Part shown: positions 55,048-63,333 of the stretch, piece by piece
How positions within the stretch are numbered: position 1 is the first letter of the stretch
How the letters are laid out: each line of letters begins with the position of its first letter
NCBI RefSeq assembly: GCF_002266285.1
Contig: NZ_NPMS01000001.1
Coordinates: 1,054,001 to 1,118,000 of the forward strand
Direction: 5' to 3'
Length of the DNA: 64,000 nucleotides
From: Virgibacillus indicus
GTDB lineage: Bacteria; Bacillota; Bacilli; Bacillales; Amphibacillaceae
Translations under genes and position numbers: made by a program
The notes under the pieces: model-generated
The model's database searches: none
What the model saw: only the letters and a program-made list of their open reading frames with translations
What the model was told of the DNA's origin: nothing

Positions 55048-55428
55048 ATGACGCAACCTGGAACCATGTTTGAGGCAATCGGTGGTTTTGAACCGATAGA
55101 CAGACTTGTCACTGCATTTTATAAGCGGGTTGGTCAGCACCCGAAGCTGATTCCTATTTTTCCCGAAGATTTAACGGAAACCGCTCGAAAACAGCGTTTA
55201 TTTTTAACCCAATTTTTCGGAGGACCAAAATTATATCTGGAAGATCGTGGTCAGCCTATGCTAAGAAGAAGACACCTGCCCTTTCCAATAACACCGGAAA
55301 GACGGGATGCATGGCTGGAATGCATGGCGGAAGCACTAATCGAAGCAGAAATCGAGGAACCATACCGTACAGCTATATTTGAAAAATTAACCTTGACCGC
55401 AAACCACATGATGAACAAACCAGAATAA
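55048..55428 (+). CDS. yjbI: Truncated hemoglobin, group II (YjbI)
   Basis: 126 residues. [20 protein letters not shown], QKxF-type [20 protein letters not shown] and [20 protein letters not shown] with the proximal His in RHLPF match trHbO/YjbI. It binds heme and oxygen; B. subtilis YjbI protects against bleach-type stress and works with YjbH. Here spxH follows 17 bases downstream, supporting that link. AGAAGGAG precedes the ATG. Confidence 0.95.
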   Translation: MTQPGTMFEAIGGFEPIDRLVTAFYKRVGQHPKLIPIFPEDLTETARKQRLFLTQFFGGPKLYLEDRGQPMLRRRHLPFPITPERRDAWLECMAEALIEAEIEEPYRTAIFEKLTLTANHMMNKPE

Positions 55429-55445
55429 TAGAAAGGAGAATCGAT

Positions 55446-56339
55446 GTGAGTTGGAATCAAACTGGGCTAAAAGGCTCAACTCAGACAAACACATCGGAAA
55501 AATATAGCTTTTTTGACTTTGTACAAAAGCCGATTGAAGTTTATGTTTTTATAGATCCTCTTTGCCCTGAATGTTGGTCACTGGAGCCTTATTTAAAAAA
55601 GCTTTCTATTGAGTATGGTCGATTTTTCACAATACGCCCTATTGTAAGCGGCCATTTAAATACATTGAATAATGATCAATTTGATCAGCCAAGAAAGCTG
55701 AAGGACATATGGGAACGAACTGCAAAGCGCACAGGAATGAGCTGTGATGGCGATTTATGGATTGAAAATCCTGTTTCTCTCCCATGGCTTGCATCTCTGG
55801 CTATAAAAGCAGCTGAATTACAGGGCAAGAAAAAAGGAAGAGTCTTCTTACGCAAATTGCAGGAAAATGTATTTTTAAATAAACAAAATATTTCTGATGA
55901 AGATGTTTTACTGAGGTGTGCGGAGATGGCGAATCTGGATATTTCCGAATTCAAAAATGATCTTTATTCCGATTCTGCTAAAAAGGCGTTTCAATGCGAT
56001 TTAAAATTGACACATGAAATGGATGTTGATTACATCCCGACCATTGTCTTTTTCAATCAGCTAATCGAAGAACAGGGAATTAAAATATCCGGACTGTACC
56101 CATATGATATTTATGTGCGAGTATTGCAGGAAATTCTGCAGAAGACCCCAATCCCTTCTGAAAAGCCACCACTCGAAGACTTTCTGTCATTTTATAAAGT
56201 TGTTGGCACGAAGGAAGTTTCTGTTGTCTATGATTGGACAACTGCAAAAACAGAAAGAGAATTAAAGAAATTGCAGTTGAAACGAACTGTAAACCGAATT
56301 CCTGTAAAGTATGGATCGTTTTGGGAATATATTGGTTAA
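55446..56339 (+). CDS. spxH: ClpXP adapter protein SpxH (YjbH)
   Basis: 297 residues, DsbA-like thioredoxin fold. [20 protein letters not shown] has a CPEC motif (Cys40 and Cys43); [15 protein letters not shown] and [20 protein letters not shown] follow. It presents Spx to ClpXP for degradation and releases it under disulfide stress. Its target spxA and the ClpC adapter mecA lie in the same window. GTG start with AAGGAG upstream, in an operon with yjbI. Confidence 0.94.
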   Translation: MSWNQTGLKGSTQTNTSEKYSFFDFVQKPIEVYVFIDPLCPECWSLEPYLKKLSIEYGRFFTIRPIVSGHLNTLNNDQFDQPRKLKDIWERTAKRTGMSCDGDLWIENPVSLPWLASLAIKAAELQGKKKGRVFLRKLQENVFLNKQNISDEDVLLRCAEMANLDISEFKNDLYSDSAKKAFQCDLKLTHEMDVDYIPTIVFFNQLIEEQGIKISGLYPYDIYVRVLQEILQKTPIPSEKPPLEDFLSFYKVVGTKEVSVVYDWTTAKTERELKKLQLKRTVNRIPVKYGSFWEYIG

Positions 56340-56341
56340 CT

Positions 56342-56372
56342 GAGCCTTCTTTTGTAAGGCTTATTTTTTTGG
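56342..56372 (+). terminator. Terminator of yjbI-spxH
   Basis: GAGCCTT pairs with AAGGCTT, loop CTTTTGT, then ATTTTTTTGG. Confidence 0.85.
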
Positions 56373-56549
56373 AGTTGTAAAATTATAATGTGGATTCTGG
56401 ATGCTGCAAGCTTTTTGAATAAGGTTAAATTCATATAGTTTGTCACAATTTATATAGATTGCGAACTAACTTAATACTTAATATGATGTTGAGTTACCGC
56501 TGATGAATTGCATTAGTAATAATATACAAAGCATCTAACCACCTCACCA

Positions 56550-56675
56550 GTTCGGGTGAGCGGAGGGCGGTGACTCCTGCGGGAATAGCACGTGTCCGAA
56601 GACCCCGCAGAGTGGTTTTCTCGAGGAGGCTGAGGCCGTGCCCGCGGAAAGCATCCGCCCGCAGCGATCCCGAAC
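56550..56675. repeat. GC-rich structured intergenic element
   Basis: Closed by GTTCGGG (56550-56556) and CCCGAAC (56669-56675). Inside are GACTCCTGCGGGAATAGCAC, CGAAGACCCCGCAG, CGAGGAGGCTGAGGCCGTGC and CCGCGGAAAGCATCCGCCCG. This wording (CTCCTGCGGGA..., GAGGCTGAGGCCGTGCCCGCGGAAAGC) is a very common dispersed repeat in Bacillaceae intergenic DNA. Base composition differs sharply from the flanks. It differs from the element at 5267. Function unknown; it may be a mobile palindromic repeat. Confidence 0.75.
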
Positions 56676-57003
56676 GGTAGCATCAGCACAATTTTTGGAA
56701 GTCAAACTAATTTTACTTTGCAATTTACATCAACTACAAGTTAAGCTTCATTTGGAAAAAAATAAAGGATATACGGGGCAGCGTATATCCTTAGATCTCT
56801 CACTTTGTATAATAACAAAGGGGGATGGGAGAAAGTTTCATGATCAAACAAGGGGTTTGTTTGTTTTATCTTACATTTATATAATAGCAGTCATTTTATT
56901 TTGAATCAATAAGTATGTGCATTTATTCACAAAAATGTCACTTCTAATACATATTTCTTTAACATATGCTATAGTACATATTTATTGAAAGGTGTGATAC
57001 ACC
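56676..57003. other. Intergenic region upstream of a small membrane protein gene
   Basis: No gene is supported. AAGGATATACGGGGCA closes with GCGTATATCCTT (56765-56792) as a hairpin whose minus-strand read runs into TTTATTTTTTT, so it may end an unseen minus-strand transcript. ATGATCAAACAAGGGGTTTG begins a 14-codon frame at 56840 with no good ribosome spacing. Confidence 0.45.
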
Positions 57004-57186
57004 ATGAAAGATGGTTTTCTCCTCCCGTTTCTCTTTTTAGTGCTGACCATTATCTCTTTCTTTTTAAATATCCTTGGCCTTATGTCCCTTATTCCACTTT
57101 ATTTTACATTGCCATTATTGTTTGTTTCGATTTATTTAACCATCTACTCTTTCACACATAGACGTGTTTATCGGGGTATGCGGTAA
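57004..57186 (+). CDS. Small two-helix membrane protein
   Basis: 60 residues: LLPFLFLVLTIISFFLNILG and LIPLYFTLPLLFVSIYLTIY, then a basic tail THRRVYRGMR. AAAGGTGTG precedes the ATG and the basic tail follows the positive-inside rule. Unrecognised; conserved small membrane proteins of this form are common in Bacillaceae. Confidence 0.6.
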   Translation: MKDGFLLPFLFLVLTIISFFLNILGLMSLIPLYFTLPLLFVSIYLTIYSFTHRRVYRGMR

Positions 57187-57261
57187 AAATGAATTGGCTG
57201 AATAATGTCAATGAGTTTCTGATCAGGATTTCTTAAGGATGCGATGCCAGCCCGAAGTTAT

Positions 57262-57335
57262 GTAACAACCACTGAAAGTTGCGCAACTCTCCCGAAAGTC
57301 GTGCGCTTCCAATTAAAGTTGTGCGACTTTTCACC
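57262..57335. repeat. AAAGTTG(C/T)GC(A/G)ACT repeats
   Basis: GAAAGTTGCGCAACTCTCCC, GAAAGTCGTGCGCTTCCAAT and AAAGTTGTGCGACTTTTC follow each other at ~22-base steps; each is close to self-complementary (AGTTGCGCAACT). Spacing and start recall the array at 20221-20376, though the core differs. Confidence 0.65.
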
Positions 57336-57348
57336 TGCCCATATCAAA

Positions 57349-57384
57349 AAACAGGATGATCGCCATCGATCATCCTGTTTTACT
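57349..57384. terminator. Terminator of pepF
   Basis: AAAACAGGATGATCG pairs perfectly with CGATCATCCTGTTTT around a 4-base loop; T runs on both strands. Confidence 0.93.
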
Positions 57385-57387
57385 ATT

Positions 57388-59199
57388 CTACTTCAGCAAT
57401 AAAGCTTCCATCTCGTTTAATTTATTCTCAAACACTTCTAATGCATCCAGTATTGGCTGTTTGGATGTCATATCCACTCCGGCTTGTTTCAGCACTTCAA
57501 TTGGATAATCACTGCTTCCTGCTTTCAGGAAGTTTAAGTAACGCTCCACTGCTCCATCTTCACCTGCGAGGATTCCATTGGCTAGTGCAGTTGCCGCAGA
57601 GTATCCTGTTGCATATTGATATACATAATAGTTGTAGTAGAAATGGGGTATTCTTGCCCATTCCAGGCCGATTTCCTCATCTGATACAACCGCTTCTCCA
57701 AAATACTTTTTATTCAAAGCATAATAAAGTTCAGTCAGTTTATCCGCCGTTAAAGCCTCACCATTTTGCAAACGGACATGAATATCATGCTCAAATTCAG
57801 CAAACATTGTCTGACGGAAAACCGTTCCTCGGAAGCCTTCCAGGAAATGATTCAACAGGTATAGCTTCTGCTTCTCGTCTTCCAGATTTTTAAGCATAAA
57901 GTCATTCAATAGAGCCTCATTTGTTGTTGAAGCAACCTCAGCTACGAAAATTGAATAATTACCATAGCGGAATGGCTGTGTTTTTCTCGTTAAATAGCTG
58001 TGCACAGAATGGCCAAGCTCATGTGCCAATGTAAACGTGTCATTCACATTGCTTTGCCAATTCATTAAAATATACGGATTTGTCCCGTATGCTCCAGAAG
58101 AATACGCCCCGCTTCGTTTGCCTTTATTTTCCTCAACATCAATCCAGCGATTTTGGAAAGCTTCCTTCAGGATAGACGCATATTCGCCTCCAAGTGGTTC
58201 CAGGCCGGAAAGTACATACTTTTGTGCTTGTTCATAAGGGATTTCCATATCCACATCTTTGACTAGTGGTGTAAACAAGTCGTACATATGCAGTTCATCA
58301 AGCCCTAGCACTTTTTTGCGAAGCTCTGTGTAGCGATGCAATACCGGTAATTTTTCATTAACTGCTTCTACCAGATTATCATAAACCTGCTCCGGAATAT
58401 TATTATCATCAAGTGCTGCCTGCCTTGCTGAATTATAATTACGGATTTTTGCGTAAAAATTATCTTTCTTTATATTTCCGCTAAGTGTAGATGAGAAAGT
58501 ATTTTTAAACTTGCCATACGTATCATACATTGCTTTAAATGCTTCTTCACGGACACGGCGATCCTTCGATTCCAGGAATCGGATGTATCTGCCATGTGTG
58601 AGGTCCACCTCTTCCCCATCTTCATTTGTAATCGACGGAAATGTCAGATCCGCATTATTCAGCATACCGAATGTCTGAGACGAATTGGACAATGCTTCTG
58701 ATGCTTCAGCCAGCAATACTTCTTCTTTCTGGCTCAGCACATGCGGACGCTGCCGTGTAATTTCATCCAAAGTCTTTTGGTACAGCTGTAATTTTTCTTT
58801 TTCTTCAAGAAACCCTTTTAATTTATCTTCATCCATCGCCAAAATTTCCGGCACGATATAGCTCATGGAACTGGAGGCTTGAGTCAATACATTTTCCGCC
58901 TGTGCATTCATTTCCTGATAAAAGGAATTGGTTGTATCCTGATCATAACGCATATGGGCATATGTAAACAGCTTGCCTAAGCGTTCAGATAATTCATCTT
59001 GCATCTGCAGCAAGTCATATAGTATGTCCGCAGAATCTGACAGTTTTCCCTGATATTTCTCTATTTCCGGAATATCTGCCTGTAATTTTTTAAATTCGGT
59101 CTGCCATTCTTCATTTGTTGCAAAAATATCTTCTAATCTCCATGTGGATTCTTCAGGTATTTCACTGCGTTTTGGTAGTTCTTTTGCCGCTTTTGCCAA
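57388..59199 (-). CDS. pepF: Oligoendopeptidase F
   Basis: M3-family zinc metallopeptidase that degrades peptides of 7-17 residues in the cytoplasm. 603 residues. FTLAHELGHSVHSYLTRK near 385 holds the HExxH zinc motif, with the third ligand in VAEVASTTNEALLND. NNPxxGKRSGAYSSGAYGTNPY is another family block. In B. subtilis overexpressed PepF (YjbG) inhibits sporulation signalling. TTG start with AAGGAGG 8 bases upstream. It sits between spxH and coiA as in B. subtilis. Confidence 0.96.
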   Translation of the reverse strand: MAKAAKELPKRSEIPEESTWRLEDIFATNEEWQTEFKKLQADIPEIEKYQGKLSDSADILYDLLQMQDELSERLGKLFTYAHMRYDQDTTNSFYQEMNAQAENVLTQASSSMSYIVPEILAMDEDKLKGFLEEKEKLQLYQKTLDEITRQRPHVLSQKEEVLLAEASEALSNSSQTFGMLNNADLTFPSITNEDGEEVDLTHGRYIRFLESKDRRVREEAFKAMYDTYGKFKNTFSSTLSGNIKKDNFYAKIRNYNSARQAALDDNNIPEQVYDNLVEAVNEKLPVLHRYTELRKKVLGLDELHMYDLFTPLVKDVDMEIPYEQAQKYVLSGLEPLGGEYASILKEAFQNRWIDVEENKGKRSGAYSSGAYGTNPYILMNWQSNVNDTFTLAHELGHSVHSYLTRKTQPFRYGNYSIFVAEVASTTNEALLNDFMLKNLEDEKQKLYLLNHFLEGFRGTVFRQTMFAEFEHDIHVRLQNGEALTADKLTELYYALNKKYFGEAVVSDEEIGLEWARIPHFYYNYYVYQYATGYSAATALANGILAGEDGAVERYLNFLKAGSSDYPIEVLKQAGVDMTSKQPILDALEVFENKLNEMEALLLK

Positions 59200-59309
59200 G
59201 CTAATTCCTCCTTGTATATTTTTCTCTACTATAGATAATTCTGGATTTCTTAGGAAATTCCTTCAAAAAATAAATCCCTATTTATTTAGTATAACGAAAT
59301 TCCCTTACT

Positions 59310-60494
59310 TCATGCTTCTATTTTGTTTTGAAGAGCATTCATCAACTGATCATCTCCCTTTAATGCTTCTTCGATGGAATTATAAAATGTTAAGTTTTTT
59401 TGTTTTTGATAGGTATGGTCAGAAAGCTGCTCAATAATGCCCAGCTGGCAAAGCTGTCTGAGATAATTTTCTATAGGGTTTTCTGCAGATAGAATAAGCG
59501 GAAAATACTGTGGGTTGTGAATCTGCTTCCGTAGATGATATTCACAAGTTTTAAGTGAAAAGGAGCTACCGGCAGAAAGCTTGTCAATCACATCAAGACA
59601 AAGCCGGCTTTGCCAATTCCAGCCAGGGGTTTTCATCCAATGAGCCGAGGCATTCGGCAGGTGAATGATCGATGGCAGGTATTCCAGATGCGTACCTTTC
59701 AAATAAAGCCATTGATGCCAGGCCAGCTCGCTGCCAAATAGATGCTTCCTTGCTTTCAAACGAAACTGTCGCTTTTCTTTTTTCCACAACTGATAGATTT
59801 CATCCGGATCGAAGGACTGCTGTTTAAAAATATCAGTAAATCCAATCATATTCAATTTTGCAGCATTGATTTTCCCAGCTGCCTGGCCAATTTTTGTCAA
59901 ATAACTATCCTGAATAGTGATAAACTGAAGTGTTTCCGGACAGAAGTAATATAAAATTAGTGGATATTTGGTTGAGAATTTGTGGAGAAATTGAAGTGTA
60001 AATTGATCTGCTTTGAAGTGATTTCCAGTCTGCCGTTTAAGTCGATTTGCACCCAGGATCCAAATTGGAGTAATTCCAGCAGATTTATAGCCTTCATTGC
60101 GCTGTTGGATCAGTTCGACCGGAATTCGTGCACATTGGTACTCGACCACGATCCTTTTGTTATTTAATGTCAGAAGTAAATCTGGCCTTTGGTTTATTTC
60201 GGGGAGAAATGCCTCCAGTTGAACGGTGATACCCTGAGCCCTAAACCACTGGTACAACAGCAGCTTTCCTTGTTCGTGGTAGGCCCCTTCCCCTCCCTCA
60301 GCGGATGGACAATCAATAATGGATTTATGAGCAAAGTGGGGGATCATCTGTAATCCGGCTTTTATAATTACCTGCTGACTGCATGTGGGGCAAAAAAATA
60401 ATTTGTTCTCCTGTTTCAGTTTTTTCAATTCTTCTCTTGTTAATATGGCAAGCGTCATGAGCTTCCCTTCAAGGGTCTTTGCCTGCAGCACCAC
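59310..60494 (-). CDS. coiA: Competence protein CoiA
   Basis: 394 residues. LFFCPTCSQQVIIKAGLQMI then PHFAHKSIIDCPSAEGGEGAYHEQGKLLLYQWF, and the nuclease-like core RPDLLLTLNNKRIVVEYQCA (RPD...VEYQ) define CoiA, needed for processing of DNA taken up in transformation. Start is GTG at 60494 or 60491; both use AGGAGG, the second with better spacing. It follows mecA in transcription order. Its presence suggests a competence pathway, in B. subtilis under ComK. Confidence 0.93.
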   Translation of the reverse strand: MVLQAKTLEGKLMTLAILTREELKKLKQENKLFFCPTCSQQVIIKAGLQMIPHFAHKSIIDCPSAEGGEGAYHEQGKLLLYQWFRAQGITVQLEAFLPEINQRPDLLLTLNNKRIVVEYQCARIPVELIQQRNEGYKSAGITPIWILGANRLKRQTGNHFKADQFTLQFLHKFSTKYPLILYYFCPETLQFITIQDSYLTKIGQAAGKINAAKLNMIGFTDIFKQQSFDPDEIYQLWKKEKRQFRLKARKHLFGSELAWHQWLYLKGTHLEYLPSIIHLPNASAHWMKTPGWNWQSRLCLDVIDKLSAGSSFSLKTCEYHLRKQIHNPQYFPLILSAENPIENYLRQLCQLGIIEQLSDHTYQKQKNLTFYNSIEEALKGDDQLMNALQNKIEA

Positions 60495-60613
60495 ATCACC
60501 TCCTAAATCTATTATTCGACAGAGGTGGACAAAATCCTTTTAGAAAATGTAAGAAAGAAATTTTTGTCAATAGTTAATTCTGAGACATAAAAAGCGATAT
60601 TCGGTTCAAGCAC

Positions 60614-60650
60614 AAAAAAATAGACACTCCGTTTTAATTGAGTGCCTATA
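60614..60650 (-). terminator. Terminator of mecA, overlapping its stop
   Basis: Minus strand AGGCACTC pairs with GAGTGTCT around AATTAAAACG, then ATTTTTTTG. Confidence 0.85.
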
Positions 60651-61332
60651 CCTGTACTGGAAAGTAAGACCGAACTTGCTCGAAGGTGTTTACTTCGAAA
60701 ATCTTTTTCCCGTATTCTTCTAAGAAGTGAATGGTTGCGTCAGTATCCTCAGCAAATTCCAGAACCTGGCTGATGATATTTTCCTGCAGATGATCATCAA
60801 GGGAATTCTGTGAGAATTCCATATACAGGTAATATTTATCTTTATAATGGTAAAGTGTTTCTTCCGCATTTTCGGTATAGTTATCAAAGTAATGACTCAA
60901 TTGGATGACATCTTCAAATTCATCAAAGCTGACAATGATCCACAGATTTTCTGTTTCAAGCTCATCATCTTCTTCCTCTTCTTCCGCTTTTCCGAATTTA
61001 TCATCCAGCATATTCTCGATTTTTTTATCAACAGGAAAGTCTACCGTATTGCCATCCTCTGTTTGCAGCTCGAGCTTTTCGCCATTTTTAGATACTTGTG
61101 CTTTTGTAACAATTATTTCCAGTCCTTTATCCATTGCCTGAACCTGAATCCATAGGGGACCTTCGACATTGAAATCTTCTTTATAATTAACTTCATCCAT
61201 CATCTGCCAAAACAGCTGCTCGCTTCGTTCACGATTATACCAGATTTCCTCTCGTTCAAAACCGCGATCTTCAATATCAATATAGGAAATATAAAATTTC
61301 ACTGTATTTTCATTAATTCTTTCTATTTCCAT
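60646..61332 (-). CDS. mecA: Adapter protein MecA
   Basis: 228 residues. The N-terminal substrate-binding domain MEIERINENTVKFYISYIDI then EDRGFEREEIWYNRERSEQLFWQMMDEV is standard. An acidic linker (KAEEEEEDDELETEN) leads to the C-terminal ClpC-binding domain with IVSFDEFEDVIQLSHYF and LYHYKDKYYLYMEFSQ. It targets ComK and others to ClpCP and so gates competence. Start at 61332 follows GGGAGAG. Neighbour of spxA and coiA as in B. subtilis. Confidence 0.96.
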   Translation of the reverse strand: MEIERINENTVKFYISYIDIEDRGFEREEIWYNRERSEQLFWQMMDEVNYKEDFNVEGPLWIQVQAMDKGLEIIVTKAQVSKNGEKLELQTEDGNTVDFPVDKKIENMLDDKFGKAEEEEEDDELETENLWIIVSFDEFEDVIQLSHYFDNYTENAEETLYHYKDKYYLYMEFSQNSLDDHLQENIISQVLEFAEDTDATIHFLEEYGKKIFEVNTFEQVRSYFPVQV

Positions 61333-61761
61333 TGTTTATTTCTCTCCCTTCTATAAAATAGTCAGGTGGAAGAGACAGCTTCACCTTTATCTATTAATAA
61401 AATTATATTCTTTCTTATCATTCAATACCCAAAATTGTATGGTTTCAACCATTCCTTTAGCAGGAAACTGCCTCCTTGTACCAAGTATTTTCCCGATACT
61501 TCGACAAAGCTAAGGGATTTCTATTACCATTGTATGATAATCTGATACGTTTTGGAAATTTAAATGCCTATATTTTAAAACTTATTTTAAGGTCGGCTAC
61601 ACTTGAATTGTTAATATCATATTTTAACTTAAATCCATGTTTTTGTCACTAACAATTTCTCCCTGAAAGTGTGAGTCATCCTATAAAAAAACAAAAACAC
61701 AGACCGCTTAATAAGTGATCTGCGTTTTCAAGTCTATTCGTGTGAAAATTCCTTATCGAAC
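61333..61761. other. mecA-spxA interval
   Basis: A 429-base gap. It contains the spxA terminator at 61686-61732. On the minus strand 61422-61520 is an uninterrupted 33-codon frame reading KSLSFVEVSGKYLVQGGSFL then LKEWLKPYNFGY before a stop. It looks protein-like but has no ATG start, so it may be a gene remnant. No clear mecA promoter was fixed. Confidence 0.45.
61686..61732 (-). terminator. Terminator of spxA
   Basis: Minus strand AAAACGCAGATCACTT pairs with AAGCGGTCTGTGTTTT, followed by TGTTTTTTT. Confidence 0.88.
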
Positions 61762-62157
61762 CTAGTTAACCATTCGTTGAGCTTCACGTAATTGAAAGGT
61801 ACGCACCGTTCTAGGTAAAAAGCGACGAATCTCATCTTCGTTGTAACCCACCTGCAAACGTTTTTCATCTAAAATAATTGGTCTTCTTAACAGACCAGGA
61901 TTTTTTTGGATCAAATTGAATAAGTTTTTCATTGGTAATTGTTCAATATTGACATCCAATTTCTGAAATACCTTTGAGCGTGTTGAGATGATCTCATCCG
62001 TTCCATCTTCCGTCATACGCAATATTTCCTTAATCTCATCCAGAGTCAATGGCTCAGAAAATATATTACGTTCTTTAAAAGGTATATCATGTTCTTCCAA
62101 CCATGCTTTTGCTTTTCTGCAAGATGTACAACTTGGTGAGGTATAAAGTGTTACCAT
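61762..62157 (-). CDS. spxA: Redox transcription regulator Spx
   Basis: 131 residues, ArsC-like fold. The redox switch is CTSC at Cys10 and Cys13 in [38 protein letters not shown] and [27 protein letters not shown] match Spx, including the Arg that contacts the RNA polymerase alpha CTD region. It remodels RNA polymerase under disulfide stress and is degraded by ClpXP with SpxH. GAGGAGTG precedes the ATG. Position between yjbC and mecA is conserved. Confidence 0.96.
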   Translation of the reverse strand: MVTLYTSPSCTSCRKAKAWLEEHDIPFKERNIFSEPLTLDEIKEILRMTEDGTDEIISTRSKVFQKLDVNIEQLPMKNLFNLIQKNPGLLRRPIILDEKRLQVGYNEDEIRRFLPRTVRTFQLREAQRMVN

Positions 62158-62206
62158 AAAACTTCACTCCTCGTTCTAAAATGGGTATTTTCATAAACAT
62201 TGAACA

Positions 62207-62229
62207 ACTTATTAATTTATAATAAGTTT
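62207..62229. promoter_or_regulatory. Perfect palindrome upstream of spxA
   Basis: AACTTATTA-ATTTA-TAATAAGTT, 50 bases before the spxA start. AT-rich palindromes of this kind fit PerR-type operators only loosely; B. subtilis spx is repressed by PerR and YodB, so an operator here is plausible but unproven. Confidence 0.45.
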
Positions 62230-62412
62230 AAATAACCCTATATGTATATTATACTACAAATGTCAATCAAAAGGTAGAGTATATGCTGTAAAAAAACAGG
62301 TTAAATTCAATTGTTCACGAATTATTATCATTTAGTAGTAATTTACCCTATTCCATTTTCAATTAAACATGTTATATGAAAAAACTTTCACTTTTTTTAT
62401 GTACATTGAGCA

Positions 62413-62487
62413 TGTCCCAAAAGCAGCTGCACCTTAGAATTAATATTGCCTGATCCTAAGTCAGGTCAGCGGCCACTAATTTTGGGA
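62413..62487. repeat. Imperfect inverted repeat after yjbC
   Basis: GTCCCAAAAGCAGC faces TTTTGGGACTGC 75 bases away, enclosing CCTGATCCTAAGTCAGG (another small hairpin). It lies 20 bases after the yjbC stop and may be a terminator or a miniature element. Confidence 0.45.
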
Positions 62488-62506
62488 CTGCATCTACTTA
62501 AAATGG

Positions 62507-63100
62507 CTATGCTTTTTCCGGAGTATTCAAGCTTTCCAGAATATCATCTGCATCGCGGTCTTCATCAAAAATTAATACTTCTTCAACCGCTTGATACGAC
62601 TTGCCATAAAGCTCTTCATCTTTATACGTGTGAATATCTTCATACATCTTCTTCATTTGATTGAAAATCATTTCTTCTGATTCATTATTTGGAGACCAAT
62701 ATAATATTTCCATAGCATTCTCTTCATTTGTAGCTAAGGAACGGCGGTTATATCCAATGGATTGTGCGTGGGTAAAACCTTCCCTGTGGTAAAAACGAAG
62801 TCGCTTTTCAGAATCCGTATCATCATAATCAACTGGTTCCACTTCCAAAATAATGGGCTTATTTTTCTGTTTAAGTTTTTCAATTAACTGATGCCCAATT
62901 CCCTGGCCCCTCGTTTTCGTTGAGACCCATACATAATCGATAAAAATAAACGAATCAAACTCAGCATACATCATTACATGCTGGGGACTTTCATCTTTAT
63001 AATAAACATCCCCCTTTTCATCTAAAAGCATTTCCATATGCTCCTTTGATTTCATTTCTTCTACCGGAAAATACTTGTTTAGCTTTTCATACCAATTCAT
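62507..63100 (-). CDS. yjbC: GNAT acetyltransferase YjbC
   Basis: 197 residues. MNWYEKLNKYFPVEEMKSKE, FIFIDYVWVSTKTRGQGIGHQLIEKL (acetyl-CoA loop RGQGIG) and RLRFYHREGFTHAQSIGYNR match the YjbC group. The ATG at 63100 follows TAAGGAG; an upstream ATG at 63166 would add 22 poorly conserved residues. It is upstream of spxA on the same strand, as in B. subtilis where yjbC and spx are co-transcribed, but here 349 bases and a hairpin separate them. Confidence 0.9.
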   Translation of the reverse strand: MNWYEKLNKYFPVEEMKSKEHMEMLLDEKGDVYYKDESPQHVMMYAEFDSFIFIDYVWVSTKTRGQGIGHQLIEKLKQKNKPIILEVEPVDYDDTDSEKRLRFYHREGFTHAQSIGYNRRSLATNEENAMEILYWSPNNESEEMIFNQMKKMYEDIHTYKDEELYGKSYQAVEEVLIFDEDRDADDILESLNTPEKA

Positions 63101-63252
63101 TGATCTACTCCTTATTTTCGTAGTCTTTTTTAGTATAACGGATAAAAGATGATTTGTTAAATGCATCTGGAAAAATAGGCCATTTATAGTATACGCAATT
63201 GTAGTGTAAAAATACTTTAACGCGGTGTGGTGCTTGGATGTAATTTATGGCA

Positions 63253-63290
63253 GAGGAAGGATATTTCGCTGATTGAATGGAAACATTGCG
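63253..63290 (+). repeat. GGATAT-family repeat, copy 7 (degenerate)
   Basis: AAGGATATTTCGCTGATTGA then ATGGAAACATTG keeps the unit order GGATAT...CTG.TTG.ATGGA. It lies after the DUF4015 gene. Confidence 0.5.
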
Positions 63291-63293
63291 CCA

Positions 63294-63328
63294 AAAAAGC
63301 AGATCCACGTCAAGAAGATCTGCTTTAT
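63294..63328 (-). terminator. Terminator of the DUF4015 gene
   Basis: AAAGCAGATC pairs with GATCTGCTTT around TTCTTGACGTG; minus strand then reads TTTTTTGG. Confidence 0.8.
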
Positions 63329-63333
63329 CATTA

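Noticed and set aside
56840..56882. Type I toxin-like peptide (ATG ATC AAA CAA GGG ...)
   Set aside because: 14 codons, poor ribosome spacing, only weak hydrophobic character and no antisense RNA promoter recognised.
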